DNA of 9,235 bases. Source: CAZVEV01 sp964625865. GTDB lineage: Bacteria > Planctomycetota > Phycisphaerae > SM23-33. The notes beneath the pieces are model-generated. The model was not told where the DNA came from, searched no databases, and saw only the letters and a list, made by a program, of their open reading frames with translations. A program made the position numbers and the translations under genes. Below, piece after piece: positions 1 through 6,352 of this stretch. Every line of letters starts with the position of its first letter. Position 1 is the first letter of the stretch. The stretch lies in the NCBI GenBank assembly GCA_964625865.1, contig CAZVEV010000254.1, positions 1-9,235 of the forward strand, in the 5' to 3' direction.

Positions 1-1
1 C

Positions 2-1978
2 AACGCGATCGTGATCGTCGAGAACATCTATCGTCACGTGGAGATGGGGTATGACAAGCTTCACGCGGCGATGAAAGGGACGGCGGAGGTGGCCTGGCCG
101 GTCATTACCTCGACGGCGACGACGATCGCGGCCTTCGCGCCGATGCTGATGTGGCCCGGCGTGATGGGCGACTTCATGAAGTACCTGCCCATGACGCTGA
201 TCATCACGCTGAGCAGTTCGCTGTTCGTCGCGATGGTGATCACGCCGACGATTTGTTCGCTGGCCGCCGGCGGGAAAGGCAAGAAGGGCGACTCCCGCGA
301 GGGCCTGCTCGTCCGCGTCTACCGCCGTTTCCTGGACGTCACGCTGCACCACCGCGTGGCGACAATCGCCCTCTCGGGGCTCCTGCTGGCCGGCATGGCC
401 ATCGTGTTTGACAAGTACAACCGGGGCATCGAGCTATTCCCAGACGTCGATCCGCTCAACGGCATCGTCAATATCCGCTTCCCGCAGGGGACGAACATCC
501 GCCGCAGCAACGAGATGGCCGAACTCATCGAGGCCCGGACCGCGTGCATCGCCGACGACTTGAAGTACACCGTCGCCAACGTGGGTGCCGGCGGGGGAGG
601 GGGCAATCCGTTCGGCGGGGACGATGCCAGCGGCCCCCACGTGGCAAACCTGACCCTCACGTTCCACGACTACGAAGAGCGTGTCCGGCCGTCGGCCCTG
701 GCGCTGAAGGACCTTCGCGAGGCCGTGTCCGACCTGGCGGGGGCGGAGATCAAGGTGGAAAAGCCCCAGGAAGGCCCGCCGACCGGGGCGCCCGTCACGA
801 TCCGCGTGGTCGGCGAGGACTTCACGAAGCTGCAGGAACTCAGTCAGGCCGTCAGGGAGGTCGTGGCCGCCGACTCCCGCGTGATCAACATCCGCAGCGA
901 CTTCGAGGCGGCCAGGCCCGAACTGGCGTTCAAGGTCGACCGTCGCCAGGCGGCCCTGCTGGGCGTCAACACGGCGGACGTGGGCAACTTCCTCAAGACG
1001 GCCATCTTCGGGCGGGAGGTCGGCACGTACCGCCAGTTCAACGACGAGTACGATATCACCCTCCGCCTGCCCGAAGCCCAGCGGGCCGACATCGAGCAGG
1101 TCCTCCGCCTGCGCGTGCCGAGCAACACGGGCAAGGCCGTCCCGCTCAGCTCGCTCGGGACGTTCTCGTACACCGGCGGATTGGGCACGATCAAGCGGCT
1201 GGACCAGAAACGCGTGATCACCATCACCGGCGACAACGCCGAAGGCACTAACGCCGCCGAGACCCGCAAGGACCTCCAGGCCGCCATCGCGAAGCACGAT
1301 AAGCTGGGGACGGGCAAACTCCGCGACGGATATGAACTGCAGTTTGCCGGCGAGCAGGAGGAGCAGGACAAGGCCACCGCGTTCCTCGGCAAGGCGTATC
1401 TGATTGCGATTCTCATCATCGTGATGATTCTCGTGGCCCAGTTCAACACGCTGTCGGCCCCGCTGATCATCATGACGACGGTCGTCCTGAGCCTCATCGG
1501 CGTCCTCGGCGGGCTGCTGATCTGCGAGATGCCCTTCGGCGTGATCATGACGGGTGTGGGCGTGATCAGCCTGGCCGGCGTGGTCGTCAACAATGCTATC
1601 GTCCTGCTGGACTACACGCGCCAACTCCAGCGGCGCGGGCGGGAGCTGATCGACGCGGCCATCCACGCGGGCATCACGCGCCTCCGCCCGGTTCTGCTGA
1701 CGGCGACGACGACCATCCTGGGCCTGATTCCCATGGCCACCGGCGTGAGTTTCGACTTCCACTCGATGTCGATCTCGTGGAAGAGCGAGTCGTCGCAGTG
1801 GTGGGCGAGCATGGCCGTCGCGGTGATCTTCGGCCTGGCGTTCGCGACCGTCCTGACGCTGGTGGTCGTCCCGAGCCTGTACGTCAGCCTGTACCGCCTC
1901 GGCGCCTGGTTCGGTCTGGGCGGCCTGCGCAGGCCCGACGAAAAAGCCAAGCCCGCCGTGGAACTGGAAGATTTCTGA
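2..1978 (+). CDS. RND-family efflux permease, C-terminal part (5' truncated by window edge)
   Basis: This is the inner-membrane, proton-driven pump subunit of a tripartite RND (AcrB/MexB/SwrC-like) exporter. About 658 residues are present. The family is usually 1000-1100 residues long, so TM1-3 and the first porter subdomains lie left of the window. The frame is open from base 2 and enters inside TM4 (NAIVIVENIYRH), so the GTG at position 11 is not a start. TM5 (around VITSTATTIAAFAPMLMW) and TM6 follow. A large periplasmic loop with a Gly-rich stretch (GAGGGGGNPFGG, about nt 587-622) runs to nt ~1375. TM8-12 include VVVNNAIVLLDY in TM10, RLRPVLLTATTTILGLIPMA in TM11 and a final VVPSLYVSLYRL helix. 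It ends in TGA at 1976-1978. The position matching AcrB Lys940 is Asn and that matching Asp408 is Asn, as in SwrC-like members. Its adaptor subunit would be expected upstream, and no outer-membrane factor follows. The substrate (drug or metal) cannot be told from this part. Confidence 0.95.
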   Translation, partial: NAIVIVENIYRHVEMGYDKLHAAMKGTAEVAWPVITSTATTIAAFAPMLMWPGVMGDFMKYLPMTLIITLSSSLFVAMVITPTICSLAAGGKGKKGDSREGLLVRVYRRFLDVTLHHRVATIALSGLLLAGMAIVFDKYNRGIELFPDVDPLNGIVNIRFPQGTNIRRSNEMAELIEARTACIADDLKYTVANVGAGGGGGNPFGGDDASGPHVANLTLTFHDYEERVRPSALALKDLREAVSDLAGAEIKVEKPQEGPPTGAPVTIRVVGEDFTKLQELSQAVREVVAADSRVINIRSDFEAARPELAFKVDRRQAALLGVNTADVGNFLKTAIFGREVGTYRQFNDEYDITLRLPEAQRADIEQVLRLRVPSNTGKAVPLSSLGTFSYTGGLGTIKRLDQKRVITITGDNAEGTNAAETRKDLQAAIAKHDKLGTGKLRDGYELQFAGEQEEQDKATAFLGKAYLIAILIIVMILVAQFNTLSAPLIIMTTVVLSLIGVLGGLLICEMPFGVIMTGVGVISLAGVVVNNAIVLLDYTRQLQRRGRELIDAAIHAGITRLRPVLLTATTTILGLIPMATGVSFDFHSMSISWKSESSQWWASMAVAVIFGLAFATVLTLVVVPSLYVSLYRLGAWFGLGGLRRPDEKAKPAVELEDF

Positions 1979-1998
1979 CCTGCCTGCCGGCAGGCAGG
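1979..1998. repeat. 20-bp perfect palindrome directly after the permease stop codon
   Basis: Two 10-base arms (CCTGCCTGCC and its reverse complement) meet with no spacer, starting on the base after the TGA. As RNA it folds into an 8-bp G/C-rich stem with a CCGG loop. No T-run follows, so it is not a textbook intrinsic terminator, but it could mark or protect the mRNA 3' end. It may equally be one copy of a dispersed palindromic repeat; that is an inference. Confidence 0.7.
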
Positions 1999-2023
1999 TT
2001 GCGGATTGCGGATTGATCGCCAC

Positions 2024-2058
2024 GCCACCGCCGGGCTTGTCCCGGCGGAGCGATGATT
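2024..2058 (+). repeat. 35-bp hairpin element, copy 1 (forward)
   Basis: An 8-bp perfect stem (CCGCCGGG at 2028-2035 pairs with CCCGGCGG at 2041-2048) closes a CTTGT loop. It is flanked by conserved GCCA on the left and a GCGATGATT tail on the right. Relative to copy 2, stem pair 3 is G-C instead of A-T and stem pair 5 is C-G instead of G-C; both are compensated changes. Confidence 0.85.
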
Positions 2059-2090
2059 TGTCACTAGCCCGCCGCTTTCCAGGAGTCGGC

Positions 2091-2125
2091 GCCACCACGG
2101 GGCTTGTCCCCGTGGGGCGATGATT
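2091..2125 (+). repeat. 35-bp hairpin element, copy 2 (forward)
   Basis: The stem CCACGGGG (2095-2102) pairs with CCCCGTGG (2108-2115) around a CTTGT loop. It has the same GCCA left flank and GCGATGATT tail as copy 1 and the same orientation, starting 67 bp further on. Its core is identical to the reverse complement of copy 3. Confidence 0.85.
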
Positions 2126-2186
2126 GCGCTTGTGGTCGGCGGGAGAACCTTGCGAGAACTCCGTTCGATTCGACCTTCGAGCGACG

Positions 2187-2221
2187 AATCAGGGCTCCAC
2201 GGGGACAAGCCCCGTGGTGGC
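2187..2221 (-). repeat. 35-bp hairpin element, copy 3 (inverted)
   Basis: On the plus strand CCACGGGG (2197-2204), loop ACAAG, CCCCGTGG (2210-2217). The reverse complement matches the copy 2 stem and loop exactly and retains the GCCACC flank and a diverged tail ending in TGATT. It faces copy 2 across a 61-bp gap. Confidence 0.85.
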
Positions 2222-2252
2222 CTGTTCCTGCCGGGTGGTGGTGTTAGTGGCG

Positions 2253-2287
2253 AGTCATGGCTCCACCGGGGCACGCCCGGTGGTGGC
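2253..2287 (-). repeat. 35-bp hairpin element, copy 4 (inverted)
   Basis: CCACCGGG (2263-2270), loop GCACG, CCCGGTGG (2276-2283). The loop is diverged (CGTGC when reverse-complemented, against CTTGT) while the stem is perfect. Stem pair 5 has the copy 1 state and stem pair 3 the copy 2 state. It starts 66 bp after copy 3, mirroring the 67-bp spacing of copies 1 and 2. Confidence 0.85.
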
Positions 2288-2380
2288 CTCTTGCTCATGG
2301 TCCCGCGAATTGTCCGGAAGAGCCGACTCTCAGATTGGGACGCAGCGCAGCTACCGGTTCGGGCGAAGCAGGATCGCGGA

Positions 2381-2409
2381 TTGTCGAGGCGCGATTGAGT
2401 CCGTATGAT
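2381..2409 (+). promoter_or_regulatory. candidate sigma70-like promoter for the secreted hydrolase gene
   Basis: TTGTCG at 2381-2386 matches the -35 consensus at 4 of 6 bases. TATGAT at 2404-2409 matches the -10 consensus at 5 of 6. The spacer is exactly 17 bp. Transcription would begin near 2416 and give a leader of about 64 nt before the ATG at 2480. Seen by eye only; such matches also arise by chance, and planctomycete promoters are poorly defined. Confidence 0.4.
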
Positions 2410-2431
2410 TGGCGTTGGATGAGTCGTTACG

Positions 2432-2459
2432 GGCTACCGACTACCGGCTACTGGCTACC
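2432..2459 (+). repeat. tandem heptamer, four units (GGCTACC type)
   Basis: Four contiguous 7-mers: GGCTACC, GACTACC, GGCTACT, GGCTACC. They end 20 bp before the ATG at 2480 and just before its ribosome-binding site, so they would lie in the mRNA leader if the candidate promoter at 2381-2409 is used. Two units differ by one base each, which suggests an old slippage expansion. Confidence 0.65.
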
Positions 2460-2479
2460 AGTTCAGGGAGCGACGCACC

Positions 2480-5400
2480 ATGCAACGAATCGCGATTGTT
2501 CTCGCCGCGGCATTCCTCGTTTTTCCTTCCCCTGCGCGGGGCGAGACGTTTACCTTCACCGCGTCGGATAACTGTCACATCGGCAGCCATTCGTCCGAGC
2601 AGCGAATGAGCGGGGGCAACGGGGCGGCGCGCGGCAAGATCAAGGGCGCCGAGGACTACGTGCTGGTCAACTTCGACCTGGCGCCCATCCGCGGCATGAC
2701 GGTGACGCGAGCCAAACTCCGCCTTGCTGACGCCGGCGCCGACCTGGTCCGCGTGGGCCTGGCCACCGTTGCCGCCCCCTGGACCGGCGGGGCCAACGCG
2801 CGGTTCGCCAAGGCGACCGACGGCGGGGCGACCTGGCTGGCGCGCCGGTCGCCCGATACGCCCTGGGCGTGGCGCGGGAGCAACCTGGCCCACGTGACCA
2901 ACGGACTGTGCGGCAGTCGCTCGTCGGTCGCCCGTGCGACCAGGGCAGGCGGCTGGTATGAGATAGCCGTCGACCCGCGCGTCGTCGAAGCCGCCGCCAG
3001 CGGCGACCAGCACGGGTTCTGCATCAGCGAGCACGACGGGTGGCGCCGCTACGCCAAGTGGATTGGCAAGCAAAGCGGCAGCGTACACAATCCGCGGATC
3101 TTCATGCGGGCCCAGAGCGGCAAGGCGCCCGTGCTGATCGTCGAGGCCTCGCGCGTCGACCGGACAGCGCCCTCGCGGCCGGGCGTGCGGCGCGTGTGGC
3201 GAGACAATCTCCAGGTCGGCGAGGTCCTCCTGGAGATCACCGCCGGCGGGGATGACGGGTCGCGCGGGCGGGCGCTGTACTACGACGTGCGGGCCGACCG
3301 CAAACGCATGCCCGCCTGGATGATGTGCGCCCCGGCGGAAGCGGGGACGAAGCAACTGATGCGGCTGGCCGAGTTGCCGCCCGGGCGGACCGTGCGAATC
3401 GAGATCAGGGCCGTCGACGAGGCAGGCAACCGTTCGCCGGCGGCCACGACGACCGCCCGCGTCACATCGCTGCCCGACCTTCCCAAGGCCACCCCGCATT
3501 ACACGCTGGGTGTCGGCGAGCCGCCGTCCAATGACGCGATCCGCGTCTGGGCGTATCCGGACCTGCTCAAGGCCCATCCGGTGACGGGCAATCTGCTGGA
3601 GGAAGGCGGTTACGCCAAGGCGGCCGGCGGGGCGTATCGCAAGGGCAACGCCGTGTGGGACGGCAAGGCGGGGCGTGTGAGCCTGGCCGCCTGCCGCGAC
3701 GAGTGGGTGGCGTTCCAGTTGGCTGTCGAGAACTTGGGTATAGGTTCGCTGAAGGGCATCTCCGTTCGGTGGCTGGGCGCCGAGGGCATCTCCGCGACGC
3801 TCTACCGCGAGTACTACACGCTGCAGAAGGGCAACTTCTATCCCGATCCGCTGGTGGACCTGGCGCTGTCGAAAGGCGCGATCGACATCCCGGCCGCCGA
3901 CAACGCCGTGGCCGGCCAGCGCGTTCAGTCCGTTTACGTGGACCTGCTGGTCGCCCGCGACGCGCGCGTGGGCAAACACGTCGGCAGCGTGGTGGTAACG
4001 GCCCCTGGCGCCAAGCCGTTGACCGTGCCGGTCCAGATCGACGTGCAGGCCCACCAACTCAGCCGGAAGATCAACTACATCGTCGAGTTCAACCACTACT
4101 GCGGCTACGAGCGCCAGTACGCCGGCGCCCAGGCGGGTCCGGGCGGTACGAACGAGAAGTTCCGCCGCGTGTACTACGACTACCTCGCGACCGCCCACCA
4201 GAACCGCTGCACGTTCAATGGCGTGTACTACAGCCACAGCGGCAACCTGAACCGCCCCGTGCCGAAGATCTCCACCGTCGGCGGCAAGGCTCGGATCACA
4301 GACTGGTCGGCCTTCGACACCTGCTACGGCCCCGTGCTGGCCGGCAGCATCTTCAAGGCCAACCATCGCTCTGAGCAGCCCCAGACGCACCTGGGCCTGA
4401 GCTTCCACGAGGGCTGGCCCGCGCACATCAATTCGCCCGGCATGTTCGTCAGCGACCGGCGGAAGAACCCGGCCAATGAGCCGATGTTCACCAAGGCCTT
4501 CGAGGCCCGCGCCGAGTCGGTCGCCGCCGACTTCGCCGCCCACTTCCGTCAGAAGAACTGGACCCGAACGCAGTTGCAGCTCTACCTGAACAACAAGAGC
4601 AACTACAAGCGCGCCGACGGTAAGGGCGGGATCTGCTACTGGCGCCTCGACGAGCCAGTCTACTACAGCGACTACCAGGCGCTGGACTACCTCGGAGGCC
4701 TGTTCCGTCGGGGAATGGCCGCCCGAGGCGACGTGCCCGTCGTCTTCCGCGCCGACGTGTCGTACCCGCTCTACCAGGACCGCATCCTGGACCGCACGAT
4801 GGACCTGATCGTCCTGGGCGGGCCGGATCAGAACGAGGTGACCGTCCGGAGGAACTCGGATCGCTATGACGGCAGGCCCTTCCGCGATGGGCCGCAGCAG
4901 ATCTGGGAGTACGGCGGGCTCTCGCGGCAGGGCTGGCCCAACGTCCGCTACGCCGCGGCGCGGGTCTCGAGCTTCCTGCTTGGGGCGGACGGGCACATCC
5001 CGTGGCTGTGCGTGGGGGGCACCGACGACTGGCGTGCCCAGGGCGATACGTCGTACACGCTGATGTACAACGGCGAGTCGCGGTACGCCCCGGTCAAGCG
5101 CGCGGGTGTGTATCCGTCGCTGCGGCTCAAGGCGTTCCGGCGAGGCCAGCAGGACGTCGAGTTGGTCCTGGCGGCCATTCGTGCAAAGAACCTGTCACGA
5201 GACCAGTTCCGCCGCGCGATTGCGCCGCTGGCGAACTACCGCGGGCGAACCAAGCGCGCCTACGCCGACGACGCCGGTGTCACGCAGATCGACGTCGACC
5301 ACGTGCGCCTCGAAGCCACCCGCCAGGTCGCCCGACGCATGCTCGGCGGACCGGCGCCCTTTACCGGCTCGCAGACGCCGCCCAAGGCAACCTTTGGCGC

Positions 5401-6220
5401 CAGCGTCGGCAAGCTCGGACACACGCTGACGCCCGACCAGAAAGCCGCCGCCGCCCGTTCAGCCCCGACCCGCGAGCGACTGAAGAAGCTGATGACCACC
5501 CGCCCGGCCTGGGCGGACGCGGCGGCGCGCATCCACAAGCGCTTCCGCGGCAAGCCCTACTACTGGGCCTGCCTGGGCGACTCGATAACCTACTCCCGCG
5601 CCTTCGCCACGCCGATCACCTACATGAAGCACGCCGACAACCTCCTGTTCGATCGGCGACAGAAGATCACCGACTCGATCCGCAACCGCGGGCCGAAGTA
5701 CGGCTGCTACTCCGGCTGGACCAGCGGCGACCTGCTGCGGGCCGTCCCCGGCGTGCTCCGGACGTACAAGCCCGAACTGGCCGTCGTGATGATCGGGACC
5801 AACGACGTCGGACGCAACTGGAACGCCGCGGTCTACGAGAAGAACCTCCGCGCCATCGTCAAGGCGTGTCACGACACCGGCTGCGTGGTCATCCTGACGA
5901 CCATCCCCCCGCGCCGCGGGCGGATGGACCGCGTCGCCGAATGCAACCGCGTGATCCACAAGCTCGCGGCCGAGTTGAAAACGCCCCTGATCGCATACTA
6001 CGAGACGATCATGGCCGAGTCGGGCGGCAAGTGGGACGGAACCTTCATCTCTCGCGACGGCGTACACCCCAACACTGCCGAACCCCGCGGCTTCTACACC
6101 TGGGGCTCCGGCAAGGGCGGCTACGAACTGCGAAACACCCTCACCGCCCACATGATGACCGCCGTCATGCGCCACACGCCACTGACGCCAAGACACATAC
6201 GTGGTGGGAGGGACCCCTGA
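2480..6220 (+). CDS. secreted DUF4091/GH123-like protein fused to a C-terminal SGNH/GDSL esterase
   Basis: A 1246-residue exported protein. The ATG at 2480 follows AGGGAG (2465-2470) by 9 nt. Residues 1-21 form a signal peptide with likely cleavage after Ala-Arg-Gly. Residues ~22-205 resemble a DNRLRE/CBM96-type carbohydrate-binding beta-sandwich (VLVNFDLAPIRGMTVTRAKL). Residues ~228-329 look like fibronectin type III (IEIRAVDEAGNRSPA). Residues ~340-525 fit the N-terminal sandwich that precedes DUF4091, and ~529-900 fit its barrel: WRLDEP puts Asp724-Glu725 at the Asp-Glu pair that is catalytic in GH123 N-acetylhexosaminidases, and GADG (835-838) and PSLRLKAFRRGQQDVEL (from 879) are typical of the family's end. 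Residues ~1025-1235 form an SGNH hydrolase: GDSIT with Ser1035, Gly1079, GTND (1106-1109), and DGVHP with Asp1193 and His1196. A two-activity enzyme on an acylated polysaccharide is inferred; the substrate is unknown. It appears to be its own transcription unit. Confidence 0.9.
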   Translation: MQRIAIVLAAAFLVFPSPARGETFTFTASDNCHIGSHSSEQRMSGGNGAARGKIKGAEDYVLVNFDLAPIRGMTVTRAKLRLADAGADLVRVGLATVAAPWTGGANARFAKATDGGATWLARRSPDTPWAWRGSNLAHVTNGLCGSRSSVARATRAGGWYEIAVDPRVVEAAASGDQHGFCISEHDGWRRYAKWIGKQSGSVHNPRIFMRAQSGKAPVLIVEASRVDRTAPSRPGVRRVWRDNLQVGEVLLEITAGGDDGSRGRALYYDVRADRKRMPAWMMCAPAEAGTKQLMRLAELPPGRTVRIEIRAVDEAGNRSPAATTTARVTSLPDLPKATPHYTLGVGEPPSNDAIRVWAYPDLLKAHPVTGNLLEEGGYAKAAGGAYRKGNAVWDGKAGRVSLAACRDEWVAFQLAVENLGIGSLKGISVRWLGAEGISATLYREYYTLQKGNFYPDPLVDLALSKGAIDIPAADNAVAGQRVQSVYVDLLVARDARVGKHVGSVVVTAPGAKPLTVPVQIDVQAHQLSRKINYIVEFNHYCGYERQYAGAQAGPGGTNEKFRRVYYDYLATAHQNRCTFNGVYYSHSGNLNRPVPKISTVGGKARITDWSAFDTCYGPVLAGSIFKANHRSEQPQTHLGLSFHEGWPAHINSPGMFVSDRRKNPANEPMFTKAFEARAESVAADFAAHFRQKNWTRTQLQLYLNNKSNYKRADGKGGICYWRLDEPVYYSDYQALDYLGGLFRRGMAARGDVPVVFRADVSYPLYQDRILDRTMDLIVLGGPDQNEVTVRRNSDRYDGRPFRDGPQQIWEYGGLSRQGWPNVRYAAARVSSFLLGADGHIPWLCVGGTDDWRAQGDTSYTLMYNGESRYAPVKRAGVYPSLRLKAFRRGQQDVELVLAAIRAKNLSRDQFRRAIAPLANYRGRTKRAYADDAGVTQIDVDHVRLEATRQVARRMLGGPAPFTGSQTPPKATFGASVGKLGHTLTPDQKAAAARSAPTRERLKKLMTTRPAWADAAARIHKRFRGKPYYWACLGDSITYSRAFATPITYMKHADNLLFDRRQKITDSIRNRGPKYGCYSGWTSGDLLRAVPGVLRTYKPELAVVMIGTNDVGRNWNAAVYEKNLRAIVKACHDTGCVVILTTIPPRRGRMDRVAECNRVIHKLAAELKTPLIAYYETIMAESGGKWDGTFISRDGVHPNTAEPRGFYTWGSGKGGYELRNTLTAHMMTAVMRHTPLTPRHIRGGRDP

Positions 6221-6222
6221 AT

Positions 6223-6239
6223 CTCCTTGGCGCAAGGAG
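6223..6239 (+). terminator. weak hairpin after the hydrolase stop, possible transcript end
   Basis: CTCCTTG (6223-6229), loop GCG, CAAGGAG (6233-6239), a perfect 7-bp stem two bases after the TGA. The following bases are GCGGGGG, not a T-run, so this is at best an atypical terminator or an RNA-stability hairpin. Its loop side also supplies the TTGGCG of the possible promoter at 6227-6255. Confidence 0.3.
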
Positions 6240-6255
6240 GCGGGGGAGGTAATAT
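6227..6255 (+). promoter_or_regulatory. candidate promoter for the zinc-ribbon membrane protein
   Basis: TTGGCG (6227-6232) and TAATAT (6250-6255) each match the sigma70 consensus at 4 of 6 bases and lie 17 bp apart. Transcription would start near 6262, leaving a leader of about 87 nt. The same bases also form GGAGGT-AAT-ATG, the start of a 32-codon ORF. The two readings exclude each other if this is the only promoter. Confidence 0.25.
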
Positions 6256-6352
6256 GCCGCCTATCGAATCATCCGGCAGCGTAGCCGGAAGAGGCAATAC
6301 GGGGCATTCCAATTCACAGATATGTCCCCGACGGGAGATACGTAACTCATGA
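6254..6352 (+). CDS. possible 32-residue leader ORF overlapping the next gene by ATGA
   Basis: ATG at 6254 is preceded by GGAGGT with only 3 nt between, a strong but tightly spaced ribosome-binding site. The frame starts MPPIESSGSV and ends in TGA at 6350-6352, which overlaps the ATG at 6349 of the zinc-ribbon gene as ATGA, an arrangement typical of translational coupling. Against it, roughly half of its codons end in G or C, clearly fewer than in the neighbouring genes, the peptide resembles nothing I know, and the downstream gene has its own ribosome-binding site. It may be chance. Confidence 0.25.
   Translation: MPPIESSGSVAGRGNTGHSNSQICPRREIRNS

Larger units (their letters stand above)
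1979..2479. other. 501-bp gene-free, repeat-rich intergenic region
   Basis: No convincing gene lies between the permease stop and the ATG at 2480. Short frames at about 2120-2410 run through the hairpin repeats in several frames and encode repeat-derived peptides. They lack a good ribosome-binding site and are not called. From left to right the region holds the palindrome, two tandem GCGGATT heptamers (2001-2014, with a third isolated copy at 2376-2382), four hairpin elements in two facing pairs, a candidate promoter at 2381-2409, a different tandem heptamer at 2432-2459, and the ribosome-binding site of the next gene. The stretch 2288-2375 shows nothing I can name. Confidence 0.75.
6221..6348. 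other. intergenic region with two small hairpins and a promoter-or-RBS segment
   Basis: This 128-bp gap lies between the hydrolase stop and the zinc-ribbon protein start. It holds a 7-bp hairpin at 6223-6239, a TTGGCG-17-TAATAT promoter candidate at 6227-6255, a strong GGAGGT that overlaps that candidate -10 by one base, and a second hairpin at 6272-6289 (TCCGGC, loop AGCGTA, GCCGGA). The ribosome-binding site of the next gene, GGGAG at 6333-6337, closes it. Confidence 0.6.

Noticed and set aside
11..13. GTG as the start of the permease
   Set aside because: The frame is already open to the window edge and the residues before and after it belong to TM4 of the RND fold, so it is an internal valine codon.
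2001..2014. tandem GCGGATT heptamer
   Set aside because: Only two adjacent units plus one isolated copy at 2376-2382; too short to separate from chance.
434..2098. 554-residue open frame on the minus strand
   Set aside because: Antisense to the RND permease, full of Arg, Asp, His and Gln runs, with no recognisable fold or ribosome-binding site.
2024..2287. CRISPR array
   Set aside because: The repeats change orientation, are self-complementary hairpins, and the spacers within the two pairs resemble each other. No cas gene is present.
2120..2408. two overlapping ~93-residue frames in the intergenic region
   Set aside because: They run through the hairpin repeats in two frames at once, so their peptides are by-products of the repeat, with no convincing ribosome-binding site.
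2441..4996. 851-residue open frame on the minus strand
   Set aside because: It lies opposite the well-supported hydrolase gene. Its Arg/Ala/Val/His-rich composition is typical of the antisense of high-GC coding DNA and it shows no domain motif.
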